A stretch of 64,000 nucleotides of DNA from Streptomyces sp. D2-8 (GCF_023184515.1 NZ_JAAHBP010000024.1:103707-167706), one strand, 5' to 3'. Counted from the first letter of the stretch, positions 17,947-26,932 are shown. Numbers and translations are program-made. Notes: generated by a model not told the origin, from the sequence alone.

Positions 17947-18003
17947 GTATACACCCCAGGTATATTCAATGCGTATACATAGAGCGTATACATGGGGTGT
18001 ATA
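17947..18003. promoter_or_regulatory. Nested GTATAC operator array upstream of the TPR gene
   Basis: An AT-rich 57-bp island. A perfect 11-bp inverted repeat (17948-17958, TATACACCCCA; 17993-18003) brackets two direct repeats of GCGTATACAT at 17971-17980 and 17984-17993, 13 bp apart. GTATAC is itself palindromic and occurs three times. It sits 17-73 bp before the TPR start codon, so a regulator bound here would control the TPR-polyprenyl synthase operon. Confidence 0.7.
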
Positions 18004-18115
18004 GAAGGGTGGAAGCCTGCCCTGGCCACAAGGGCCAGGGCATCACCTGTTGCCGATCAAGACGACGGCGGAACGGACCGGGTTGCCTCTGAGGCGCAGA
18101 TCACCCGACGGGCAT

Positions 18116-18793
18116 TCAGTGCTGACCGGCCTTGTGCGGTGTCGCCTCACTCGGCCTGACGACGACGTACCCCTCACCCTGGAGCAGCAGTTGCACGGCC
18201 TCGCCGGAGCCGCCGCGCAGCATCGACCCGATGGACTGGGAGCGGTGCAGCGAGGTCTGCAGGCCCGCGGTCCAGCCGACGATCGCGTCCGTGTCGACGT
18301 ACACCGGGTACTGCGGCGAGACCGGGATGACGAGCGGACTGCCGTCGCACACCAGGCCCAGCTTGCCGTGCCCGGTGAAGACGCTGTTGAACAGGCCGCC
18401 CCCGGTGATGCCGGCGCCCTTCACGGTGGCGATGCGGTACGACAACGTGGCGTCGAAACACAGGACGTTGCGGCCGTTGACCGTGAACTCGTCGCCGGGC
18501 TCGACGTCGACGACGAAACAGTTCTGTGCCTCGTGCGCGAACCAGGCCTCGCCCTGCCCGCGCACCGCCATCAGCGGCAGTCCCTCCCCGGTGACCGCGC
18601 GCTTGAGCATGCCGCCCACGCCCTGGCCCTTGCGCTCGAACTGGAGGTTGCCGCGGTAGGAGATCATCGCGCCCTGCCGGGCGAGCATCTCTCCGTTCAC
18701 CGTGTATCGGATGCACTTGGCGTTCTCGACGGTCATGCCCGGCGCTACGGCGGGCTGCACCATGTGCTCACTGGAAAAGAGGTCACCCTTCAT
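18116..18793 (-). CDS. AIM24 family protein
   Basis: A 225-residue member of the AIM24 (TIGR00266-like) beta-sandwich family, often next to stress or tellurium-resistance-type genes in bacteria. Landmarks: LARQGAMISYRGNLQFERKG, FVVDVEPGDEFTVNG and VYVDTDAIVGWTAGLQTSL. No signal or membrane segment. GAGGA lies about 9 nt upstream of ATG 18793. It follows the TerD-CAP-CAP gene by 77 bp on the same strand and could share its transcript. The molecular function is unknown. Confidence 0.82.
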   Translation of the reverse strand: MKGDLFSSEHMVQPAVAPGMTVENAKCIRYTVNGEMLARQGAMISYRGNLQFERKGQGVGGMLKRAVTGEGLPLMAVRGQGEAWFAHEAQNCFVVDVEPGDEFTVNGRNVLCFDATLSYRIATVKGAGITGGGLFNSVFTGHGKLGLVCDGSPLVIPVSPQYPVYVDTDAIVGWTAGLQTSLHRSQSIGSMLRGGSGEAVQLLLQGEGYVVVRPSEATPHKAGQH

Positions 18794-18870
18794 ACCGGCA
18801 TCCTCGCCCGGAGCCTCTCCCTCCGCCAAGATCACGCAGCAGGCCCGTTCGTGAAGCGCGGTCGCCGGGG

Positions 18871-20166
18871 TCAACCACCGAAGAGCTGCGTCCAGTACAT
18901 CCCCGCCCGGCCGCCGCCGGCGAAGCCGATGCCGATGTGGGTGAAGCCGGGTGTGAGGATGTTGGCCCGGTGGCCGGGGCTGTTCATCCAGCCCTCCACG
19001 ACGTCGGCGGGGGAGCGCTGGCCGCAGGCTATGTTCTCGCCGATGGACCGCCGGGTGGAACCCGCCGCGGCGGCCCGGTCCCAGGGCTGACCGCCGTCGG
19101 GTGCGGTGTGCGCGTAGAAGGCGCGGGCCACCATGTCCGCGCTGTGCGCCTGCGCGGCCGTGGTGAGCAACGGGTCGGCGGACAGGGGCGGGAGCCCGGC
19201 CCGGGCGCGCTCCCGGTTGGTGAGGTCGATCATGGCCGCCGCCGTGCCGGCCAGCCCGTCCGGCGTGAACGGCCTGGCCCACAGCGCTGTCCAGTAGGTG
19301 TCATCGGAGGGGCCGTCGTGCACGTGGGCGAGTCCGGCGTGGGTGAACGCCGGGTCGTGCAGGGTGCGCCGGGGCCCGTTCGTGCGCAGGCAGTACGCGA
19401 CGAACTCGGCGGCCGTGCGCGGTCCGGACACCAGGTGCTCACCGACGGTGAGGTACGCGAACCCGGAGCCGATGACGCGCTGGTAGACGGAGACGCCGTC
19501 GCGCGTCTCGACGCCGAGACGCCCGGCGGCGGCCATGGCGGCGGCGTGCTCCCGGGCCGCCGACATGAGACGGGCGTCCAGCGAGAGCGGCGGTGAACCG
19601 GCCGTGGCCCGGGCGGAGTTGACCAGGGGCAGGAAGCCGTCGGGATCAGGGGCGGCGGAGGCGCTCGTGGGAGGGCCGGAGGGTGTGTCGTCCACGACGT
19701 CGACACCGAAGTCCCGTGCGAGTCCCGCCAGCCCGTCGGCGTACCCCTGGCCCAGGGCCCGCAGCTTCCAGTTGTCGCCGCGCCGGTAGATCTCGGCGAG
19801 CAGCAGCACCGTCTCCTGGCGGGGGCGCGGCGGGGTGAAGCGGGCGAGGGGGCGGCCGCCTGAGTCGGTGACGTGGAGGGTGGGGGAGGGCAGGCTGCCG
19901 AGGACGGTTCCGGGCTCGGCGGGGCTGACGACGACGGTGACCCGGGCCGCGCCGGTGCGCAGCCCGGGCGGGTCCACCGTGAGCGTGTCGCCCCGCAGGA
20001 CGGCTCCCGGCGCGGCCGGCTGGTTGTAGAAGACGAAGTCGCCGTCGTCCCGGACTTTTCCGCCGTCGTCGGTCACGAGCGCGGACACGTCGAACGGCCC
20101 GGGCACCCGGACGGTCACCGCACCGCCCGGGAGCGCCAGATTGCCTCCGGGAACCAACTCGCTCAT
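18871..20166 (-). CDS. TerD-CAP-CAP fusion protein
   Basis: A 431-residue fusion. Residues 1 to about 165 are a TerD/tellurium-resistance domain (DGDFVFYNQPAAPGA, VLLLAEIYRRGDNWKLRALGQGY). Two CAP/SCP (YkwD-like) domains follow, at about 180-300 and 305-431. The second is canonical (MIDLTNRERARAGLPPLS, IGENIACG, GWMNSPGHRANILTPGFTHIGIG). The first is diverged and has lost the SPGHR-type motif. TerD proteins are cytoplasmic Ca-binding stress proteins while CAP domains are normally secreted; no signal is seen, so the CAP part appears cytoplasmic. Confidence 0.85.
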   Translation of the reverse strand: MSELVPGGNLALPGGAVTVRVPGPFDVSALVTDDGGKVRDDGDFVFYNQPAAPGAVLRGDTLTVDPPGLRTGAARVTVVVSPAEPGTVLGSLPSPTLHVTDSGGRPLARFTPPRPRQETVLLLAEIYRRGDNWKLRALGQGYADGLAGLARDFGVDVVDDTPSGPPTSASAAPDPDGFLPLVNSARATAGSPPLSLDARLMSAAREHAAAMAAAGRLGVETRDGVSVYQRVIGSGFAYLTVGEHLVSGPRTAAEFVAYCLRTNGPRRTLHDPAFTHAGLAHVHDGPSDDTYWTALWARPFTPDGLAGTAAAMIDLTNRERARAGLPPLSADPLLTTAAQAHSADMVARAFYAHTAPDGGQPWDRAAAAGSTRRSIGENIACGQRSPADVVEGWMNSPGHRANILTPGFTHIGIGFAGGGRAGMYWTQLFGG

Positions 20167-20254
20167 CACGCCGCCCTGCCCCTCCCCGCGAGGGATTCGG
20201 TTGCCCGGACAACGGCCGCCGGGGCACAGGGGTTCCCTCCTCGGCCCGGGCCCA

Positions 20255-20365
20255 CGCGGGACGCGAACGCGTAGGTGTAGTGGCCCTGGACGGCACCGGT
20301 GCGGCCGTACACCGACACGCCGCAAGGCGGTTCACGCCGCCGCAGACCGAGCCCGTACGCCGGCG
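20255..20365 (-). pseudogene. Relic of a serine hydrolase (DD-carboxypeptidase-like) C-terminus
   Basis: Reading the minus strand from about 20362 gives AYGLGLRRREPPCGVSVYG, then RTGAVQGHYTYAFAS. This matches the end of secreted DD-carboxypeptidase/beta-lactamase-family enzymes, where the third motif is HTG followed by a Gly-Tyr-rich strand; here the His is Arg. There is no N-terminal part and the homology stops within about 35 codons, so this is a fragment. It abuts a plus-strand glycosidase relic. Confidence 0.6.
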
Positions 20366-20690
20366 GCGGCAACGGCGCCGCCTTCGACCTCTTCGGCTTC
20401 TACGAGGTGGAGAGCCGCGGCATCGTTCAGATCGACGCCGACCTGGGTACCCCGCGCCGATGATCGAGACGCTCGTCCAGTCCCGGCCGGGACACGTGGA
20501 GCTGCTGCCGGCCCTGCCCGCGGCGGCTTCGTCCTCGACCTGCGCCGGCGGCACGGCACACCCGTCGAGACCACCCTGCACAGCGTCGGCGGCCGCACCA
20601 CTACGGTGTCGTACGCCGGGACGCCCCAAGGATCCGCCTCAGGCCCGGAGGCTCCGTGACCCTGCGGAACCTCGCCCATGAAACCGTCTG
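20356..20690 (+). pseudogene. Relic of a GH95-like glycoside hydrolase C-terminus
   Basis: Three frames in turn give GIVQIDADLGTP (near 20420-20450), MIETLVQSRPGHVELLPALP (from 20461) and GGFVLDLRRRHGTPVETTL (from about 20523), then HSVGGRTTTVSYAGT and LRPGGSVTLRNLAHE. This series matches the C-terminus of alpha-L-fucosidase-type GH95 enzymes. At least three frameshifts and a small deletion (the segment between ALPAA and GGF) inactivate it, and no catalytic part remains. Confidence 0.65.
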
Positions 20691-20722
20691 TACGCCACCG
20701 ACCGGCCGAAGGAGCGCCGACG

Positions 20723-21967
20723 ATGTCCCGCACCGCACGCCCCCGCCGCCGTGCCGCCCTGGCCGCTCTCTCCTCCTGCGTCGCGCTGGGCTGCGGGACG
20801 GGCACGGTGCCTCAGGGGGACCAGCCGAGCCCGCCGTCCAGCGCCCCGACGGCGGCCGGGCGCGGGGTGGTCACCTGGGCCTCCTCCGCCGGCCGCGTCG
20901 GCGAGGCGGCCGACGACCGCGGCTACCGGCTGATGGTGCACACCAGCGTCGGCGGCAGCGGCCTCAGGGTGCGGCTGTCCAACGCCTTCGGCGACCGGCC
21001 GGTGACGTTCGGCAATGTCCACGCCGGCCTGCAACGGGACGGCGCCGCACTCGTCCCCGGCAGCAACAGGCGCCTGACCTTCGGCGGCGCCCGCTCCGCC
21101 ACCGTCCCCGCCGGCGGCATCGTCTACAGCGACCCGCTGCCCGGCCACGTCCCCGCCGGGCGCACCCTCGCCGTCAGCCTGTACGTCCCCCGCGCGGGCG
21201 GCGCGCTCACCGGGCACTGGCTGGCGATGCAGACGTCGTACACCACCGACGGCGACCACACCGCGGAGGAGGGCGCGGCCCACTGGAAGCAGCGGACCGG
21301 CTCCTGGTTCTACCTGGACGCCGTCACCGTACGGCCCCGCAAGGGGACGGGCGCCGTGGCCGCCGTCGGCGACTCCATCACCGACGGCTGGCAGTCCACG
21401 ACCGACCTCGACCGCCGCTGGCCCGACTACCTGGCCCGCCGGCTGGGCGAGTCCGCCGGCACCACGGTCAAGGGCGTGGCCAACGCGGGCATCGCCGGGA
21501 ACAAGGTCCTTCTCGACGGCCCCGGGCAGAGCGCCCTGAACCGCCTGCAGCGGGACGCCCTCTCGCTGCCGGGCGTGCGCACGGTGTTCCTCTTCCAGGG
21601 CGTCAACGACATCAAGGCCGAGCCCGCGGCCACGGGCGCCGGACTGATCGCCGGGTACCGCAGGCTGATCGACCGGGCCCACGCGGCCGGGAAGTGCGTC
21701 GTCGGCGCCACGATCGCCCCCTTCAAGGGCTGGCAGGAGTGGGACCCCGCCGGGGAAGCGGTGCGGCAGCAGGTGAACGCCTTCATCCGCAACAGCGGCG
21801 AGTTCGACGGGGTCGCCGACTTCGACCGCGTCCTGCGCAGCCCCCGCGACCCCGAGCGGATGCTCCCCGTCTTCGACGGCGGCGACCATCTGCACCCCAA
21901 CGACAAGGGGATGCGGGCGATGGCCGACGCCGTCGATCTGGAGAGCCTCGACTGCGGGACCGGCTGA
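20723..21967 (+). CDS. SGNH/GDSL-family hydrolase, probable lipoprotein
   Basis: Secreted esterase-type enzyme of 414 residues. The N-terminus has an Arg-rich signal and a lipobox-like VALGC, so membrane anchoring is likely though the lipobox is not ideal. The catalytic Ser is in VGDSITDGW, the oxyanion Asn in QGVNDIK, and the Asp/His pair in GGDHLHPNDKG. An N-terminal beta-domain of about 160 residues precedes the SGNH fold, as in rhamnogalacturonan acetylesterase-like proteins. ATG 20723 is fixed by GAAGGAG 9 nt upstream. It may deacylate plant polysaccharides; the substrate is unproven. Confidence 0.88.
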   Translation: MSRTARPRRRAALAALSSCVALGCGTGTVPQGDQPSPPSSAPTAAGRGVVTWASSAGRVGEAADDRGYRLMVHTSVGGSGLRVRLSNAFGDRPVTFGNVHAGLQRDGAALVPGSNRRLTFGGARSATVPAGGIVYSDPLPGHVPAGRTLAVSLYVPRAGGALTGHWLAMQTSYTTDGDHTAEEGAAHWKQRTGSWFYLDAVTVRPRKGTGAVAAVGDSITDGWQSTTDLDRRWPDYLARRLGESAGTTVKGVANAGIAGNKVLLDGPGQSALNRLQRDALSLPGVRTVFLFQGVNDIKAEPAATGAGLIAGYRRLIDRAHAAGKCVVGATIAPFKGWQEWDPAGEAVRQQVNAFIRNSGEFDGVADFDRVLRSPRDPERMLPVFDGGDHLHPNDKGMRAMADAVDLESLDCGTG

Positions 21968-21976
21968 TGCCCGGTC

Positions 21977-22150
21977 AGGGATATGCGACCAGGCCGACCA
22001 CGTTCGTCGCCGGGTCGGACAGGCCGCCACGGTCGTCGACGACATGCCGGATGGTCCCCGTGCCGCCCAGGGCGACGGTCACCATGCTCCGGAAGCGGAC
22101 GTTCGGGCGGTTCGGCGCCTCGGTGGCCCAAGTGGGCGTGCCGGACCCCC
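21977..22150 (-). pseudogene. Possible C-terminal gene fragment
   Basis: The minus strand reads, without a start codon, SGTPTWATEAPNRPNVRF, then RSMVTVALGGTGTIRHVVDD and ends GLSDPATNVVGLVAYP at a stop near 21977. Composition is protein-like with good third-position GC. It begins beside the LuxR-family gene stop with no ribosome site, so it looks like the truncated end of a lost gene. I could not name the family. Confidence 0.35.
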
Positions 22151-22164
22151 GGCACGCCGGCCGG

Positions 22165-25104
22165 TCAGCCGGACGTCGTGGGCTCCGGGGCGATCAGGCC
22201 CTCGCGGTAGGCGATCGCCACGGCCTCGCCGCGGCTCGACGCGCCCAGCTTGGCGAGGATGTTGGAGACGTGGACGCTCGCGGTCTTGCCGCTGATGAAC
22301 AGTTCCTCGCCGATCCGGCGGTTGCTGTGGCCGAGGGCGAGCAGCCGCAGCACGTCCTGCTCGCGCGCGGTGAGCACGGCGGCCCCGGCGTCGCTGCCCG
22401 GCCGGTCCGACAGCCGGCCGCGACGGATCAGGGTGTCGACCTGCTCCCGCAGCGGCGAGGCGCCCAGGAGGTCCGCGGTCTCCCGGACCGCCCGGGCCTC
22501 GGCCGCGGCCTCCTCACGATGTCCGGCCGCCACCAGGGCCTCGGCGTACCGCAGACGGCACCGCGCCCGCTCGTAGACGTCGCCGTAGCCGAACGCCGTC
22601 ACCGCCTTCGCCCAGGCGGCCACCGCCTCGGGCCCCGACGCGGCCCTGACCCACTCCGCCTCGGCCCGGGCCAGCCATGCCTGCCCCTCGGGCCCCTGTG
22701 GCGTGCCGTGCGCGCCGTGGGTGGCCATGGTCCGCGCCAGTTCCACCAGTTCGGTTGCGGTGTCCGTCCAGGAGCGGGCCCCGGCCTCGTCGCCGGTCGG
22801 CCGTAGCCCGGCGGCCGCGTCGGCCACCGCCGACAACGCCAGCGCGGCGAGCCGGACCGTGGCGTACGGGCGGGTGCCCGCCTCGTCGGTGAGGGCCGTG
22901 ACCGTAGACCGCATCCACCGCACCGCGTCCTCGGGATCCCCGCGCAGCGCCGCGGCGTCGGTGAGCACGATGCCCGAGACCAGGGTGGCCATCCAGTCGA
23001 ACGGGCCCTCCAGCAGGGCACGCGCCCGGTCGGCGGCGGCGAAGTCACCCCTCGCGAGCGCCACGTACAGCGCGGGACCGACGGTGAACCCGCCGGCGGC
23101 CGGCAGCACCTCGGCATCGGCCGCCGCCGCGCGCACACACTCGTCCCAGCGGCCCAGCACCTGCAACACCAGCAGCCGCAGGTAGCGCATCTCCAGCGGA
23201 TACGGCGACGACAGCAGCCCGGCGCGCCGGGCCCGGTCCAGGCCCTCCGTCAGCCAGGGCAGGCACTCCTCCAGCTCCCCGCTCTCGTAGCAGCCCATGG
23301 CGAGGTTGAACAGGGCCCGCAGCTCCACGGCCGCGTTGCCCGAACGCGCCGCCAGTTCCCGGGCCTTCAGCAGCCGCTCACGCCCCTCGGGGCTGCGCCG
23401 CCCGCCGCCGTCGAACCCGGCCAGGGATATCAGCAGGTCCGCCTGGGCGTCGGTCGCCCGGAGCTGCTCGGACACGTCCAGGGCCCGGCGGGCGACCTTC
23501 AGCGCGGTGTCGTTCTCCCCGATGTAGCGGGCGGCCATGACATGCGTGGCAGCCGCCCACACCCACGTACGCGACGGAGGATTCTCCGGGATCATCGCCA
23601 GAGCCTCGCTGCTGTAGGCGAACGCGGCCGTCAGGCTGTCCACGCTCATGAGGTTCCCGGCGAGGGTGTAGCGGACCCGTGCGGCGAGTTCGGAGTCGGA
23701 GTCCTGGCCGAGCTCCCCGAGCGCGGACCGGCTGAGCGAGACCGCGCGGTGCAGCTCCCCGGCGTGCGCGGCCGCCGCCGAAGCCCGCAGCGTCAGCGTG
23801 ACCCGGTCGGCACCCACGCCCGAAGGCCGGGCCTCGGGACCGACCGCCGGCCACAGGTCCAGGGCCGCTTCGAGATGCCGCTGCTCCTCGGCCGGCGCCC
23901 CGACCCGCTGGGCGTGATCGGCGGCCTCCAGGGACGCGGTCAGCGCCTCGGCGAGGTCGTGGCTCTCCCGGTAGTGGTGGGCGCGCTCGGCGGCACTCTC
24001 GGCCTTGTGCCCGCGCCCGGCGAGCAGCCGCGCGAACGCGCCGTGCAGTCTCGCCCGCTCACCGGGCAGCAGATCGGCGTAGACGGCCTCGCGGGCGAGG
24101 GCGTGCCGGAAGGAGTACGTGTCGTCGCCCCCGGCGACCAGCAGTTGCCGCCCCACCGCCTCACGCAGCGCCGACTCCAGCTCCGCCTCCGGCAGCCCGA
24201 CCGCCTCCCGCAGCAGATCGTGCTCCACCCGGCGCCCGGCCACGGCGGCGGTCCGCAGCACCTGCTGCGCGGTCTCGGAAAGCTGCTCGAAACGGATCAG
24301 CAGCACATCGGCGAGCCCGCTGGGCACGCCACCGGACTCCGTGTCGGTGGCGGCGAGCAACTCCTCCGCGTAGAAGGCGTTCCCCTCGGCACGCTCCACG
24401 ATCCGCCGCACCGTGGCGTCCGGCAGCGGCCTGGGTTCCAGGGCCCGCACCAGCCGGTCCACATCGGAATCGGCCAGCGGCCGCAGGTCCAGACGCTCGA
24501 CCACGGGCAGCCGTATCAGCTCCGCAAGCAGCGGCCGCAGCGGATGCCGGCGGTGCAGGTCGTCGGCCCGGTACGAGGCGAGCACCGTCAGCCGGTGCCG
24601 GAGCACGCCCCGGCCGAGCAGGAACCGCAGCAGATCCCGCGACGACTGATCCGCCCAGTGCAGATCCTCCAGCACGAGCAACAGCGGCGCGACCTGGGCG
24701 ACTTCGGCCAGCAGCCCCGCCATCCCCTCGAACAGCCGCAGCCGCCCGTCCACGTCCCGCACGGAATCGGTCCCGGCCCCCAGCAGCCGCTCGACCACGG
24801 GATGAGCGGCGAGAGCGCCGGCGAACCGCTCATCGGCGGCCAGCACCCCCAGGATCTCGGTGAACGGCAGATAGGGCAGCCCGACGTCCCCGAGATCCAC
24901 GCAGTGCCCGGTGACCACGGTCATGCCCGCTGCGGCAGCCTGCCCCCCGACCTCGTCGAGCACCCGGGTCTTGCCGACGCCGGCGTCCCCGGCGATCAAC
25001 ACGGCCCGGGCCTCACCAGCACGCGCACGCTCCAGCACACCGGAGAGTCGCGAGAGTTCGGCATCCCGTCCGACGACGGGCGTGACCGATGAAGCCTGCT
25101 GCAC
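22165..25104 (-). CDS. Large ATP-binding LuxR-family (LAL) regulator
   Basis: A 979-residue transcription factor of the MalT-like LAL class. An N-terminal AAA-type ATPase has Walker A GDAGVGKT (residues 39-46) and Walker B LLLVLEDLHWAD. A long helical TPR-like middle probably senses a ligand. A C-terminal LuxR helix-turn-helix is at about 905-970 (VLTAREQDVLRLLALGHSNRRIG). Its targets are unknown; such regulators often sit near the secreted hydrolase or metabolite genes they control, here possibly the SGNH hydrolase side. GTG start 25104. Confidence 0.92.
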   Translation of the reverse strand: MQQASSVTPVVGRDAELSRLSGVLERARAGEARAVLIAGDAGVGKTRVLDEVGGQAAAAGMTVVTGHCVDLGDVGLPYLPFTEILGVLAADERFAGALAAHPVVERLLGAGTDSVRDVDGRLRLFEGMAGLLAEVAQVAPLLLVLEDLHWADQSSRDLLRFLLGRGVLRHRLTVLASYRADDLHRRHPLRPLLAELIRLPVVERLDLRPLADSDVDRLVRALEPRPLPDATVRRIVERAEGNAFYAEELLAATDTESGGVPSGLADVLLIRFEQLSETAQQVLRTAAVAGRRVEHDLLREAVGLPEAELESALREAVGRQLLVAGGDDTYSFRHALAREAVYADLLPGERARLHGAFARLLAGRGHKAESAAERAHHYRESHDLAEALTASLEAADHAQRVGAPAEEQRHLEAALDLWPAVGPEARPSGVGADRVTLTLRASAAAAHAGELHRAVSLSRSALGELGQDSDSELAARVRYTLAGNLMSVDSLTAAFAYSSEALAMIPENPPSRTWVWAAATHVMAARYIGENDTALKVARRALDVSEQLRATDAQADLLISLAGFDGGGRRSPEGRERLLKARELAARSGNAAVELRALFNLAMGCYESGELEECLPWLTEGLDRARRAGLLSSPYPLEMRYLRLLVLQVLGRWDECVRAAAADAEVLPAAGGFTVGPALYVALARGDFAAADRARALLEGPFDWMATLVSGIVLTDAAALRGDPEDAVRWMRSTVTALTDEAGTRPYATVRLAALALSAVADAAAGLRPTGDEAGARSWTDTATELVELARTMATHGAHGTPQGPEGQAWLARAEAEWVRAASGPEAVAAWAKAVTAFGYGDVYERARCRLRYAEALVAAGHREEAAAEARAVRETADLLGASPLREQVDTLIRRGRLSDRPGSDAGAAVLTAREQDVLRLLALGHSNRRIGEELFISGKTASVHVSNILAKLGASSRGEAVAIAYREGLIAPEPTTSG

Positions 25105-25137
25105 AGATCCAACTTTCTTCTTACGAGTCCCGGGCGC

Positions 25138-25491
25138 CTAGGCCCGCAGAACCTTCGCCCAGTCAGCCGGCACCCGCCCCGCGGGGCCCGGTGTCGGCTG
25201 CTCCGCGGGATGACTCACCGGCGGGGCCAACTCGGGCCCCGACTCGTACAGCTCGTTCGTCCCGTAGTCCCAGTACCAGTCCTCGCCCGGCTCGAAGCTC
25301 TGCACCAGGCGATGCCCGGTGTCGCGAAAGTGCCCCGTCGCGTGCTTCGCCGGCGAACTGTCACAGCACCCCACATGCCCGCACCGCGCACACCGCCGGA
25401 GGTGGAACCACCACCCCCCGGCCGCGTCGCACTCCGCACACCCGCTGCCGCTCGGCGGCACACTCGGGTCGATCCCGTTCTCGCCACTCAT
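25138..25491 (-). CDS. UBP-type zinc-finger protein
   Basis: A 117-residue protein that is essentially one ZnF-UBP domain: CAECDAAGGWWFHLRRCARCGHVGCCDSSP, then KHATGHFRDTGHRLVQSFEPG with the metal-binding Cys/His pattern, followed by YWDYGTNELYE. Its ATG overlaps the upstream kinase stop by 4 bp (ATGA). Actinomycetes commonly encode this protein after a fused response regulator/thioredoxin reductase and a histidine kinase; here those two genes are damaged. It may bind a C-terminal peptide or act in redox signalling; this is inference. Confidence 0.85.
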   Translation of the reverse strand: MSGENGIDPSVPPSGSGCAECDAAGGWWFHLRRCARCGHVGCCDSSPAKHATGHFRDTGHRLVQSFEPGEDWYWDYGTNELYESGPELAPPVSHPAEQPTPGPAGRVPADWAKVLRA

Positions 25492-26162
25492 GCCGACTCC
25501 TCCTCGACCGCTGTCAGCGGAAGCAGTACCTGGAACCGCGTGTCGCCCGGCTCCGACTCGACCTGGATGCTCCCGTGGTGCTTGTTGACCACGATCCGCC
25601 AGGAGATGTCGAGCCCGAGCCCGGTCCCCTCACCCACCGGCTTGGTGGTGAAGAAGGGATCGAAGATCCGCTCCCGGTCCTCCGCCGGGATGCCGACGCC
25701 GGTGTCCCGGAACTCCACCACCAGCCGGTCGTGGTCCGCAGCCGTCCGCACGGTCAACGTCCCCTCCCCGCCCGCACTGTTCATCGCCGCGGCCGCGTTG
25801 TCGATGAGGTTCGTCCACACCTGGTTGAGCTCGGCGGGGTAAGCGGGGATCTTCGGCAGCGTACGGTCGTAGTCCTTGACGACCTTGATCCGCTTGCCGA
25901 TCTTGCCCGACAGCATCAGCAGGGTGGAGTCGAGGAGTTCGTGCACGTCGACGGCTCGGAAGGGCGCCCGGTCGAGCTGCGAGTACTGCTTCGCCGCGTC
26001 CACGAGGTGCGAGATGCGGGTGGTCGAGTCGTTGATCTCGTCCATCAGCAGTTCGGTCTCGACCGTGTAGTTGAGCCACCCGATCGCGCTGGGCAGGATG
26101 TCCTCGTCCACCGCCGCCGCGACCTGGTCCAGCCAGTCCACGTCGAGACCGCCGCCGCCCCT
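25488..26162 (-). pseudogene. Histidine kinase, C-terminal half only (5' deleted)
   Basis: From about 26158 down the frame encodes LDVDWLDQVAAAVDEDILP, WLNYTVETELLMDEINDST, an H-box-like segment and an HATPase domain with NLIDNAAAAMN (N box), DTGVGIPAED (G1), FFTTKPVGEGTGLGLDIS (F and G2). The normal N-terminal half is missing: upstream of 26158 the sequence belongs to the response regulator gene in another reading frame. No ribosome site or start serves this piece, so it is probably not translated on its own. Confidence 0.75.
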
Positions 26163-26712
26163 CCGGCTCGTCGGAGGAGTACCAGCGGTACGGCACCTGG
26201 TTGCGGGCCAGGAACTCCCGTACCTCCGAGGAGCGTGACGACCACCGGTGGCCCACGACCTTGGTGCTGGGCACGGGCCGGAAGTCACTGTTCCGCCAGG
26301 CCTGGAGCAGATCGTCGAGGACCGGGTACAGCTTCTCCTCGGGCGGGTCCCAGGGCTTGAGGAGATAGTGGTCGAGGTCGACGACGTTGATCGCGTCGAT
26401 CGCGGCGTTCGTGTCCGCGTACGCGGTCAGCAGCACGCGCCGCGCGCCCGGGTAGACGTCCAGGGCCTGTTCGAGGAACTCGATGCCGTTCATCTGCGGC
26501 ATCCGGAAATCGGCCAGGATCACGGCCACGAGATCGCCGCGCAGCTTCAGTTCCCGCAACGCGTCCAGCGCGGACGCGCCGGACTCCGCCCGCACGATCC
26601 GGTACGACGCGCCGTACCGCCGCCTCAGGTCCCGGGCCACGGCCCGCGAGACACCCGGGTCGTCGTCCACGGTCATGATGACGGTCCGCGCCGTATCGGC
26701 GGCCTGTGCCAT
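26150..26712 (-). pseudogene. Fused response regulator/thioredoxin reductase, truncated after the linker
   Basis: Starts MAQAADTARTVIMTVDDDPG at 26712 after a G-rich ribosome site. A complete receiver domain follows (DD at the start, phospho-acceptor in VILADFRMPQMNG, LLTAYADTN, LKPW), then the linker YRWYSSDEPEG of proteins that normally continue into a thioredoxin-reductase flavoprotein. At about 26155 that flavoprotein is gone and the sequence jumps, out of frame, into a histidine kinase. Translation would run on as nonsense to about 25630. The receiver itself could still be made. Confidence 0.75.
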
Positions 26713-26932
26713 ACGTCCCCCCCCACTGGGCGGTCGACCCACGGCACGGCGTCCCGGGGCACCGCGCCGACCTCCGCCCATCATATGTTCGATCGCAGCG
26801 GAGTGCCCGGACACGAGGATCGGCTCCGCGAGGCCCCCGGCACGCAGAACTCGTTGCCCGAGGGGGACATGCGGGCGACGTAGTGAAGACTGATCACCGG
26901 CACATAGTGATTTCGACATGGGAGGCAGCCGG

